The notes below the pieces were generated by a model. That model was not told the origin of the DNA. It saw nothing but the letters and a program-made list of their open reading frames with translations, and did not search any database. Source: Micromonospora arida (GTDB lineage Bacteria > Actinomycetota > Actinomycetes > Mycobacteriales > Micromonosporaceae). From it: 64,000 nt of DNA. Each line of letters begins with the position of its first letter. Within the stretch, counting starts at the first letter, position 1. This document shows, piece by piece, positions 45,836 to 53,631 of the stretch. Both the position numbers and the translations under genes were made by a program. The stretch is from assembly GCF_003857035.1 (NCBI RefSeq), contig NZ_QGSY01000230.1, positions 82,759 to 146,758 of the forward strand, read 5' to 3'.

Positions 45836-46972
45836 ATGCTCAGCTACGGATTCCTCAGTACCCACCCACCGACCCGGTGCGGACTGGCCACCTTCAACGC
45901 GGCCCTCGCCGCCCAGTTGACCGCCGACGGCACCCGCAGCGGCATCGTCCGGGTCACCGATCACGGCGACGACCAGCGGCCCGTACCCGGGGTGGTGCAC
46001 ACCTGGTCGGCGCGTAACCCGGCCGGCTGGCGGGAGGCGGCGGCCGCTCTGAACGCGTACGACGTGGCGATCGTCCAGCACGAGTACGGCATCTACCCCG
46101 GCACCGACGGCGAGGAGGTCCTGCCGTTGCTGCGGCGGCTCAGCGTGCCGAGCATCGTGGTTCTGCACACCGTACTCAGCCAGCCCTCGGCCCGGCAGAA
46201 ATCCCTGTTGGAGCAGATCGTGGCGACCGCTGGGGCGGTCGTCACGATGACCGACACGGCCCGCGACCGGCTGCTCGTCGGGTACGCCGTGCCAGCGGGC
46301 AAGGTGACGGTGATCCCACACGGCGCGGCCGAGCTTGCCGGTGTACCCGTCGACCGGCGTACCCGCCCGCACCTGCTGACCTGGGGGCTGCTCGGGCCGG
46401 GCAAGGGCATCGAGTGGTCGTTGCGGGCCCTCGCGCGGTTGCAGGATCTGGAACCGACTCCGACCTACACGGTGGCGGGGCGGACCCACCCGAAGGTGAT
46501 CGAGCACCACGGTGAGGCGTACCGGGCGGGGCTGCACCAGCTCGGTGCCCAGTTGGGCGTCGCGCACGCCGTCGACTATCAGGACGTCTACCACGACCAG
46601 GAGGCGCTGGGCCGGTTGATCCGCTCCGCCGACGTGGTCGTCCTGCCCTACGACTCCCGCGAACAGGTCACCTCCGGGGTACTCATCGAAGCGGTGGCCG
46701 CCGGAGTGCCCGTCGTGGCGACAGCGTTCCCGCACGCCGTCGAGCTGCTGACCGGTGGGCCCGGTCTGGTCGTACCCCATCAGAACCCAACGGCACTGGC
46801 CAAGGCGATCCGGCGGGTCCTGACCGAACCGGGCCTGGCCGCCCGGTTGGCCGGACGGGTTCGCCCGCTGGCCGCGCACCTGCGTTGGCCTGTGGTGGCG
46901 GCCCGCTACGGCACCCTCGCCGAAGAGCTCGTCGACGCCCGCTCACCCGCCGTCAGCGCCGTGCCGGCGTGA
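45836..46972 (+). CDS. GT4-type glycosyltransferase (second)
   Basis: A 378-aa GT-B enzyme. The N-terminus LSYGFLSTHPPTRCGLATFNAALA is typical of a conserved group of GT4 proteins; VAIVQHEYGIYPG and VIPHGA follow. The C-terminal half has TSGVLIEAVAAGVPVVATAFPHAVELL in place of the canonical E-x7-E, keeping one Glu. The TGA overlaps the GTG of the next gene (GTGA). Confidence 0.9.
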   Translation: MLSYGFLSTHPPTRCGLATFNAALAAQLTADGTRSGIVRVTDHGDDQRPVPGVVHTWSARNPAGWREAAAALNAYDVAIVQHEYGIYPGTDGEEVLPLLRRLSVPSIVVLHTVLSQPSARQKSLLEQIVATAGAVVTMTDTARDRLLVGYAVPAGKVTVIPHGAAELAGVPVDRRTRPHLLTWGLLGPGKGIEWSLRALARLQDLEPTPTYTVAGRTHPKVIEHHGEAYRAGLHQLGAQLGVAHAVDYQDVYHDQEALGRLIRSADVVVLPYDSREQVTSGVLIEAVAAGVPVVATAFPHAVELLTGGPGLVVPHQNPTALAKAIRRVLTEPGLAARLAGRVRPLAAHLRWPVVAARYGTLAEELVDARSPAVSAVPA

Positions 46973-48021
46973 CGGCGACCCCCGGACGCCCCCGGACGTC
47001 GACGCGTGGGCGCTGGGTGACGGCACCCGCGCCGAGCTTCGCGCACCTGGCTCGGCTGAGCGATGACACAGGTCTGTTCGAGCACGCACGGCACGCCATC
47101 GTCCGGCGTGAGCATGGTTACTGCACCGACGACGTGGCCCGTGGCCTGCTGGTCGTCAGCCGTGAGCCGGACCCGAGCGAGGAGCTGCTCCGGCTGGCGG
47201 AGGGATACCTGGCGTTCCTGACCCACGCGCAGGACGCCGACGGCGCGTTCCGCAACCGGCTCGGGCACGACCGGCGTTGGGACGACGAACCAGGACTCGG
47301 CGACTGGTGGGGTCGAGCTCTGTGGGGCCTGGGCACTGCCGTCGCCCGCAGCCCCGCCCCATGGGTACGCGAGGAGGCGCTGGTCGCCTTCAGCCGGGGC
47401 GCCACCCGCCGGGCCAAGGCCCCGCACACGATGGCCTTCGCCGGTCTGGGCGCCGCCGAGGTGCTTCGCCGTCACCCGGGCCACGTCGCCGCCGCGTCCC
47501 TGCTGGCGGACGCGGCCAGCACGATCGGCCCGCCGGCTTCCGATCGAGGGTGGCCGTGGCCACGGCAGGAGCTGACGTACGCCAATGCCGCCCTCGCCGA
47601 AGTGGTCATGGCCGCGAGTCAGCTTCGTGAGGGTGGCCCACCTCTCGACGATGGCCTGCGTATGTTGACCTGGCTGCGCGATGTCCAGCTCCGCGATGGG
47701 CGGCTGTCGGTCGTACCCGCCGGGGGTTGGCGGCGCGGCGCCGTACGGCTGCACCATGACCAGCAGCCGATCGAGGTCGCCGCCCTCGCCGATGCCTGCG
47801 CCACGGCGGCCACGGTCACCGGTGACCCGGAGTGGGACAACGGGGTGCGGCAGGCGGTCGGGTGGTTCCTCGGCGACAACGACCTTGGCACGCCGATGTG
47901 GGATCCGGCGACCGGCGGTGGCTACGACGGGCTGACCGCGCACGGGCCCAACCTCAACCAGGGCGCCGAGTCCACCCTCGCGCTCATCTCCACGCTGCAG
48001 CACGCCCGGCGGTGGTCGTGA
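46969..48021 (+). CDS. Alpha/alpha-toroid glycosidase-like protein
   Basis: A 350-aa, largely helical protein with the repeated hairpins of an (alpha/alpha)6 toroid: ARHAIVRREHGYCTDDVARGLLV, GAFRNRLGHDRRWDDEP, PHTMAFAGLGAAEVLR, TYANAALAEVVMAASQLREGG and NLNQGAESTLALISTLQHAR. This resembles the proteins placed between GT4 and GH130 genes in other bacteria; some are annotated as glycosyltransferase or glycosidase. Catalytic residues cannot be named with confidence. It overlaps both neighbours by four bases. Confidence 0.75.
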   Translation: MTATPGRPRTSTRGRWVTAPAPSFAHLARLSDDTGLFEHARHAIVRREHGYCTDDVARGLLVVSREPDPSEELLRLAEGYLAFLTHAQDADGAFRNRLGHDRRWDDEPGLGDWWGRALWGLGTAVARSPAPWVREEALVAFSRGATRRAKAPHTMAFAGLGAAEVLRRHPGHVAAASLLADAASTIGPPASDRGWPWPRQELTYANAALAEVVMAASQLREGGPPLDDGLRMLTWLRDVQLRDGRLSVVPAGGWRRGAVRLHHDQQPIEVAALADACATAATVTGDPEWDNGVRQAVGWFLGDNDLGTPMWDPATGGGYDGLTAHGPNLNQGAESTLALISTLQHARRWS

Positions 48022-49508
48022 CCCGGAGTCTGGCCGTCCGGCAGGACGTCACTCTCACCCCGGATCCACGCCGCGTCATCGTCAAGCTCTTCGTACCGGG
48101 TGAGGACGCCGCGGTGGTACGTAACCGCGCGCGGGCGCTCATCGACCGGGTCGCGCACCTCGACGACGAGGAGACCGGCCGGCTGTTGCGGGAGACCCTC
48201 GACCGGTTCGGCGCCCGGCACCGCGACCTGGCCGGCACCTTCCACCACCACTACGAGCTGGTCCGGCACCGCGCCGCGCGGGCCCGGGACCTCTCGCCGA
48301 GCAGCCGGCTGCTGGTCGGCGCCTACTTCAGCCACGAGTACGCCGTCGAGGCCGCCGCCCTGTGCAATCCGTCGATGGTGGTCCACCCGGACCAGAGCGG
48401 TCTCGGCCCGGGGCAGCTGCGCGTCGCCATCAGCCTGCGCCAGGTCGGGGAGGGCCACGTGTCCTCGATCGGTTTCGCCACCGCGATCATCGGACCAGGG
48501 GAACAGCTCACGATCGCCGACCGGTCCGGGCCGTTGGCCGTCGGGCAGCGGATGGGCGTACGGCACCGTAGGGACCTGCTCGTTGCCGGCCTGGCCGAGG
48601 AGGACTGCGACAACGAGGTCGCGGCCACCGTGCTGGACGCGTTGCCCGAGTGGTACGACGAGGCCGCCTTCGAGCGGGTGCTCGGCAACCTGCCACCCGA
48701 TCTGCTCTCGCGCAGCACCGGGTTGGCGACCGTCGAACAACTTCGTCGTACCAATGCCGGTAGCTACGCCACGGCCTTCCCCGCGGACACGGTGCTGCAT
48801 CAACGGGTGCTGTGGCCGGCGACCCCGGCGGAGAGCAACGGCATGGAGGACGCCCGGTTCGTCCGCTTCGTCGATGAATCCGGGCCGGTGTACCGGGCCA
48901 CCTACACCGCCTACGACGGCCGGAACATCGCCACCCGCGCCCTGGCCAGCGACGACCTGCGCCGGTTCGAGATGACCCCGATGCGCGGACCGGGTGCCCG
49001 CAACAAGGGGCTCGCGCTGTTCCCGCGTTCCGTCGGCGGCCGGCACCTGGCACTGTGCCGTGCCGACGGCGAGACCATCGGCCTGACCGCCTTGGACGGC
49101 GAGAGCCGCTGGCAGGTCCCGACCCCGTTGCACGCGCCGGGCGAGAGCTGGGAATTGATCCAGGTCGGCAACTGCGGATCACCGATCGAGACCGACGTCG
49201 GCTGGCTCGTGCTCACCCACGGCGTCGGGCCGATGCGTCGGTACGCAATCGGTGCGCTCCTGCTCGACCTGCACACACCGGAGCGGGTCGTCGCCCACCT
49301 GCCTGGTGCGCTTCTCGCACCCGACGAGGACGACCGGGACGGGTACGTGCCGAACGTCGTCTACTCCTGCGGTGCGCTCGTGCACGACGGTGAGCTGTGG
49401 GTGCCGTACGGGGCGAGTGACGCGCGAGTGGGATTCGCCACCGTGCCGTTGTCCGCGCTCCTCAGCGCGATGGTCGAGACCCCACAATCGGGCAATCGGA
49501 CCGAATGA
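48018..49508 (+). CDS. GH130-family mannoside phosphorylase/hydrolase
   Basis: A 496-aa enzyme with a five-bladed propeller of GH130 type after a helical N-terminal extension of about 120 residues. Typical blocks are NPSMVVHPDQSG, SNGMEDARFVRFVDESG, YTAYDGRNIATRAL, KGLALFPRSVGGRHLALCR, TDVGWLVLTHGVGPMRRY and YGASDARVGFA. The Asp of MEDARF is in the position of the family's general acid. GH130 enzymes phosphorolyse or hydrolyse beta-mannosides. Coupled to the toroid gene by GTGA, it is probably the degrading or recycling arm of the system the two GTs build. Confidence 0.92.
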   Translation: MTRSLAVRQDVTLTPDPRRVIVKLFVPGEDAAVVRNRARALIDRVAHLDDEETGRLLRETLDRFGARHRDLAGTFHHHYELVRHRAARARDLSPSSRLLVGAYFSHEYAVEAAALCNPSMVVHPDQSGLGPGQLRVAISLRQVGEGHVSSIGFATAIIGPGEQLTIADRSGPLAVGQRMGVRHRRDLLVAGLAEEDCDNEVAATVLDALPEWYDEAAFERVLGNLPPDLLSRSTGLATVEQLRRTNAGSYATAFPADTVLHQRVLWPATPAESNGMEDARFVRFVDESGPVYRATYTAYDGRNIATRALASDDLRRFEMTPMRGPGARNKGLALFPRSVGGRHLALCRADGETIGLTALDGESRWQVPTPLHAPGESWELIQVGNCGSPIETDVGWLVLTHGVGPMRRYAIGALLLDLHTPERVVAHLPGALLAPDEDDRDGYVPNVVYSCGALVHDGELWVPYGASDARVGFATVPLSALLSAMVETPQSGNRTE

Positions 49509-49655
49509 GTGCCGTTGGTGCGGCCCTGTGGCTCGACGATCACGGCTCGCCTGACGTAGAGGCGACTCGGGAAGCGCCGGGTGCGCGGCGGGCGAGGTAG
49601 CCTCACGCTCGCACTACGTGCTCCTGCGATCGGGGAGGACAGGGGGAGGTGGAGT

Positions 49656-50870
49656 ATGGCCGACATCGGCGAGGTGGTGCGTCGGTTGCAGCTCAACGCG
49701 CCCCGGGGTGGCCCGGACGAGGTGTCGCAACTGGTTGCCCGTGCGGCGCCCGCGATCGATGCCAGCGAGATCGTGATCTATCTGGCCGACTACACGCAGA
49801 CCCTCCTCGTGCCGCTGCTCGGCGCGGGTCTCGACCGGGACCAGTTGCCGATCGAGACGACGCTTGCCGGCCGGGCCTTCACCACCCTCGCCATCCAGCG
49901 CGCGCCCGACAACCCGGACCGGGTCTGGGTGCCACTGCTGCTCGGGTGTGAGCGGATGGGCGTACTGGAGATCGTCTCCCCGGCCGCCGTCGACGAGACG
50001 ATGGACGCTCCGGCCTGGGAGGTGGCGGTCAACGTCGCCCAGATCCTGGTCAACCGCCGGCTCTACGGTGACGTGGTCGAGCGGATGCGGCGGCGGATGC
50101 CGATGCAGGTCGCGGCCGAGATCGTGTGGGGCCTGCTCCCACCGCTGACCTTCGCCACCGACGACCTGGTGGTCACCGCCATCCTCGAACCGTGCTACGA
50201 CGTCGGCGGCGACATCTTCGACTACGCGTTGAACGAGGACGTGCTCAGCGTCGGGCTCTTCGACACCTGCGGGCACGGCATCAAGGCGAGCACCCTGGCC
50301 TCGCTGGTGGTCAGCGCGTACCGCAACGCCCGTCGGTGTGGCCTCGACCTGGTCGACACGGCGATCAGCATCGACCGGTGGGTGCGCTCCGAGCACCCGA
50401 ACTTCTTCGCGACCGGGTTGCTCATCGAGTTGGACCGCCAGACCGGCCGGCTCAGCATGATCAACGCGGGGCATCCCGGTGCGATGTTGCTGCGTGACGG
50501 CAAGGCCATCCGAGAGCTCCCGGGGCCGACCGCGTTGCCCCTCGGCCTGGGCCACCTGACTCCCCGCCGACCGCGGGTACACGTCGAGGACCTGCACCCG
50601 GGCGACCGCATCCTCGCCTACACCGACGGCATCACCGACGCCCGTAGCGCGGAGGGGGAGCAGTTCGGGCTGGACCGGCTCGTCGACTTCGTCAACCGCG
50701 CCCTGAACGACGGGCTGCCCAGCCCGGAGACGATGCGTCGCCTGGTCCGCGCGGTCGTCGGCTACCAGGACGACAAGCTTGAGGACGACGCGACCGCCCT
50801 CTTCGTGGAGTGGCGGCCACCGCACCTGCCGCTCGCGCACCTCCGCGACCTCGCCGCGCTCCGACCCTGA
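49656..50870 (+). CDS. PP2C/SpoIIE-type serine phosphatase with GAF-like domain
   Basis: A 404-aa protein. The N-terminal 170 residues are GAF-like; the C-terminal SpoIIE domain has metal-binding Asp residues in CYDVGGDIFDYAL and GLFDTCGHGIKAS, then INAGHPGAMLLRDG and AYTDGITDARS. Such RsbU-type phosphatases dephosphorylate anti-sigma antagonists. A SigB/F-type sigma factor gene lies two genes away, which fits a partner-switch stress pathway, although no antagonist or anti-sigma gene is present here. GGGGGAGG precedes the ATG at 49656. Confidence 0.9.
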   Translation: MADIGEVVRRLQLNAPRGGPDEVSQLVARAAPAIDASEIVIYLADYTQTLLVPLLGAGLDRDQLPIETTLAGRAFTTLAIQRAPDNPDRVWVPLLLGCERMGVLEIVSPAAVDETMDAPAWEVAVNVAQILVNRRLYGDVVERMRRRMPMQVAAEIVWGLLPPLTFATDDLVVTAILEPCYDVGGDIFDYALNEDVLSVGLFDTCGHGIKASTLASLVVSAYRNARRCGLDLVDTAISIDRWVRSEHPNFFATGLLIELDRQTGRLSMINAGHPGAMLLRDGKAIRELPGPTALPLGLGHLTPRRPRVHVEDLHPGDRILAYTDGITDARSAEGEQFGLDRLVDFVNRALNDGLPSPETMRRLVRAVVGYQDDKLEDDATALFVEWRPPHLPLAHLRDLAALRP

Positions 50871-50939
50871 CCGCGCGCCGCTGCCCTCCCGACCGGGCGC
50901 TGCCACGTCTCCGACCCCGGCGCGCGCGTAGTGGGATTT

Positions 50940-50984
50940 TGCACTCGCAGTGCACTTGTCTCCGATTGCGAGGCTGTCTAGCGT
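50940..50984 (+). promoter_or_regulatory. Promoter and palindromic operator for the DUF2855 gene
   Basis: TGCACTCGCAGTGCA (50940-50954) is a palindrome with 6-bp arms, like many TetR operators. It abuts a promoter: TTGTCT (50956-50961), a 17-base spacer and TAGCGT (50979-50984), matching the actinomycete TAGnnT -10 box. The ATG lies only seven bases beyond, with no ribosome site between, so the transcript is probably leaderless. Confidence 0.6.
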
Positions 50985-50990
50985 CACCTC

Positions 50991-52058
50991 ATGGCTGACT
51001 CATGGACCTTCGCCGTGGCGCGTGACGACCTCGGGCAGACCACGCTCGTCGATGGCTCCGCCCCCACCCTGGCCGACGGCGAGGCGCTGCTGCGCGTGGA
51101 CCGCGTCGGCCTCACCGCCAACAACGTGACCTACGCGGTGCTCGGCGACTCGATGCGGTACTGGCAGTTCTTTCCGCCGGCGGCCCAGGGTCTCGGGCCG
51201 CAGTGGGGCCTGCCGCCGCTCTGGGGTTTCGCCGAGGTGGTCGCCTCGGCGGTGGCCGGTGTCGAGGTGGGGCAACGGATCTACGGCTACCTCCCGCCCG
51301 CCGGTCATCTCGTGGTCCGGCCGGACCGGGTGGACGCGTCCGGGTTCCGCGAGGCGAGCCCGCACCGGGCCGAGCTGCCGTCGCCGTACAACGCGTACCG
51401 GTCGACCACCGGCGACCCGGCGTACCAGCGCGACCAGGAGGATCTGCTGATCCTGTTCCGGCCGCTGTTCTTCACCTCGTTCATGCTGGCCGACCAGGTT
51501 GTCGACAACGACTTCTACGGTGCCGAGGCGTTGCTGGTGTCGTCGGCGTCGAGCAAGACCGCGTACGCCGCCGCGTTCGAGCTGCACCGGCGCGGGCCGC
51601 GCCTGGTCGGTCTCACCTCACCGGGCAACCTGGCGTTCACCCGGTCGCTCGGCTGCTACGACGAGGTCGTGTCGTACGACGACATCGACGCCCTCGACGT
51701 GGTCCCGACCGTCTACCTCGACCTGTCCGGCGCTCCCACGACCCGTGCCGCCCTGCGTCGGCGTCTCGGCGACCGGCTGGTCCGGGACGTCGCCGTCGGG
51801 CTCACCAACCAGACGCCGAACGCCGACGCCGCCGAGGAGGTGTTCTTCGCGCCGGTGCAGATGCGTAAGCGCAGCCACGACTGGGGCCGCGACGGCCTCG
51901 ACCAGCGGTTCACCGAGGCCTGGCAACGCTTCGCCGCCGTGGTGAGCGGCTGGTTGGACGTTCGGGTGGGTGCCGGGCCGGCGGCGCTGCAACACGCGTG
52001 GTCGGACGTTCTCGCCGGTCGTACGCCGCCACGGGTGGGCCACGTCATCCAACTCTGA
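50991..52058 (+). CDS. DUF2855 family protein
   Basis: A 355-aa protein of the DUF2855 family, which looks like a divergent zinc-less alcohol-dehydrogenase/quinone-reductase fold. Blocks are LLRVDRVGLTANNVTYAVLGDSM, YWQFFPP, LPPLWGFAEV, YGAEALLVSSASSKTAYAAAF, VGLTSPGNLAFTRSLGCYD and VYLDLSGAPTTRAAL. No function is established. The start coincides with the expected transcription start. Confidence 0.9.
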   Translation: MADSWTFAVARDDLGQTTLVDGSAPTLADGEALLRVDRVGLTANNVTYAVLGDSMRYWQFFPPAAQGLGPQWGLPPLWGFAEVVASAVAGVEVGQRIYGYLPPAGHLVVRPDRVDASGFREASPHRAELPSPYNAYRSTTGDPAYQRDQEDLLILFRPLFFTSFMLADQVVDNDFYGAEALLVSSASSKTAYAAAFELHRRGPRLVGLTSPGNLAFTRSLGCYDEVVSYDDIDALDVVPTVYLDLSGAPTTRAALRRRLGDRLVRDVAVGLTNQTPNADAAEEVFFAPVQMRKRSHDWGRDGLDQRFTEAWQRFAAVVSGWLDVRVGAGPAALQHAWSDVLAGRTPPRVGHVIQL

Positions 52059-52076
52059 TCGGCTGACGGCGCTGGT

Positions 52077-52883
52077 TCAGGCTGCGACGTCGTCGCTGAG
52101 CTGGTGGCGCAGCGCGGCCAGCGAACGAGTGATCAGCCGGGACACGTGCATCTGCGACACACCGATCCGGTCGGCGATCTGGGCCTGGGTCAGGTTGCCG
52201 TGGAAGCGCAGGCTCAGGATCTGGCGTTCGCGTTCCGGCAGCGTGGCGAGGGCCGGATCGAGGGCGACGCGGATCTCGACGAGATCGATCTCATGGTCGT
52301 CGTCGCCGAGGGTGTCGCCGAGTTCCCGGTTGCCGTCGGCCCCGATGGGGGTGGACAGCGAGGTGGCCCGGTAGGCGCGCGCACCCTCCAGCCCTTCCAG
52401 CACGGTCTCCTCGGTCACGTCGAGGTAGGACGCGATGTCGGCCACCGTCGGCAGCCGGCCGAGGGTCTGGGTCAGGACGCTGTTGGCGGCGCTGATCGAC
52501 AGGCGCAGTTCCTGGAGGCGGCGAGGCACGCGCACCGCCCACGTGCGGTCCCGGAAGTACCGCTTGATCTCGCCAATGATGGTGGGAATGGCGTAGCCGC
52601 TGAAGTCGACGCCCCGGCTGTGGTCGAAGTTGTCCACGGCCTTGATCAGCCCGACGAAGGCGGTCTGGGCCAGGTCGTCGTCGGGTGCGCCACGTCCGCC
52701 GTAGCGGCGCGCCAGGTGTCGGGCGAGCGGCATCCACGCCTCGATGGCGCCGTCCCGTAGGGCTGGGCGGCGAGGGTCGTCCGCCTGCGTTGCCGCCAGG
52801 GCGACCAGGAGGTCGTCCGGGCTCCGGCCGCTGCTCTGCTGGTTGATGAGGGTGCTGGTTGCTGTTTCGACGACGCTGAGCAT
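52077..52883 (-). CDS. SigB/SigF/SigG-type RNA polymerase sigma factor
   Basis: A 268-aa alternative sigma factor. Region 2 is APDDDLAQTAFVGLIKAVDNFDHSRGVDFSGYA with the -10-reading stretch following; region 3 is VPRRLQELRLSISAANSVL; region 4 is LPERERQILSLRFHGNLTQAQIADRIGVSQMHVSRLI. This is the stress/sporulation subfamily controlled by partner-switching anti-sigma factors. The ATG at 52883 has GGGAGGA eight bases upstream. Confidence 0.94.
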   Translation of the reverse strand: MLSVVETATSTLINQQSSGRSPDDLLVALAATQADDPRRPALRDGAIEAWMPLARHLARRYGGRGAPDDDLAQTAFVGLIKAVDNFDHSRGVDFSGYAIPTIIGEIKRYFRDRTWAVRVPRRLQELRLSISAANSVLTQTLGRLPTVADIASYLDVTEETVLEGLEGARAYRATSLSTPIGADGNRELGDTLGDDDHEIDLVEIRVALDPALATLPERERQILSLRFHGNLTQAQIADRIGVSQMHVSRLITRSLAALRHQLSDDVAA

Positions 52884-53124
52884 GAGGTGGTCCTCCCGCA
52901 CGTGCCCGTCGATGGAATCGACCGGAAAGGGTCTCCGAACCGGCTGTCGCCGGGGCGCACGAACGGGCGAGAGTGCGCTGTCGCAAGGCCACGATCACGG
53001 GCCTCGCCACCGCGTCATGTCGTTCACCTTATGCCTCGAACACTACCCGAAGGGCTGACTATTTCCTAGCCGAAAGTATGAGCCCGGGGATGTTTGGCGT
53101 CCTGTGAGCGGCGACAGCGCGTGA

Positions 53125-53310
53125 TCAGCGGCGCTGGTCCGGCGCGTCGACAGCGGTCGCGGCCGGCTGGGCCGGCTGCACCGCGAACGGGTGGCGCAGT
53201 TGCCGCATGGCCTCCTCGCTGCTGTCGAAGGTCACCGCCGGTCCGTCCAGCACGTCACCGTGCGACGTGGCGAGGAACAGGGCGGGTCGACCGTTGTCGT
53301 TCGATGTCAT
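53125..53310 (-). CDS. Small hypothetical protein (61 aa)
   Basis: A 61-aa frame starting at ATG (53310) with AGGAT about eight bases upstream. The first 45 residues (ALFLATSHGDVLDGPAVTF, then EEAMRQLRHPFAV) look like ordered protein; the Pro/Ala-rich end does not. No domain is recognised. It reads in the same direction as the sigma factor gene, 242 bases behind its start. Confidence 0.5.
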   Translation of the reverse strand: MTSNDNGRPALFLATSHGDVLDGPAVTFDSSEEAMRQLRHPFAVQPAQPAATAVDAPDQRR

Positions 53311-53631
53311 GCAGGGATCCTGTCTCTACGAGAGGGGTGCGTCTGGGGCCTCGGCAACGTCGGCCGTGCGACCTGGTGACGCTTCGGCGCACACGCTGGC
53401 GCCCGAATGCTGGTGTCCTGTGCACGGGCGAACGCCCGGCGACACCGACACCCCGCACCATACCCGCCGCCGCCACCACATATGCGCCGCCGACCGACCC
53501 GCCTCGCTTGTGGCGAACCGGCCGCCCGGGAATTCTGTAATCTCACCCGCTGCCGTGAGTCTCCGATCTTGAGGGCGGTCAGCACACCCAGCGTGGGCGC
53601 CGCGGGGATGAGCACCCAAGGAGTGAGACCC
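53311..53631. other. Upstream region of the sigma-factor/glycosidase fusion gene
   Basis: These 321 bases hold no supported gene. The divergent control region must lie here. TGTAAT at 53536-53541 in a local A/T patch is a possible ECF-type -35 element, but no partner is certain. AAGGAG at 53618-53623 is the ribosome site of the fusion gene. Confidence 0.4.

Noticed and set aside
50871..50936. CGCGCGCCG/CGGCGCGCG inverted pair after the phosphatase gene
   Set aside because: The loop is over 40 bases and such pairs are expected by chance in DNA this GC-rich. Not called as a terminator.
52884..53124. Sigma-F-type self-promoter upstream of the sigma factor gene
   Set aside because: A GGGTA element exists on the minus strand, but no GTTT-like -35 lies at the right distance.
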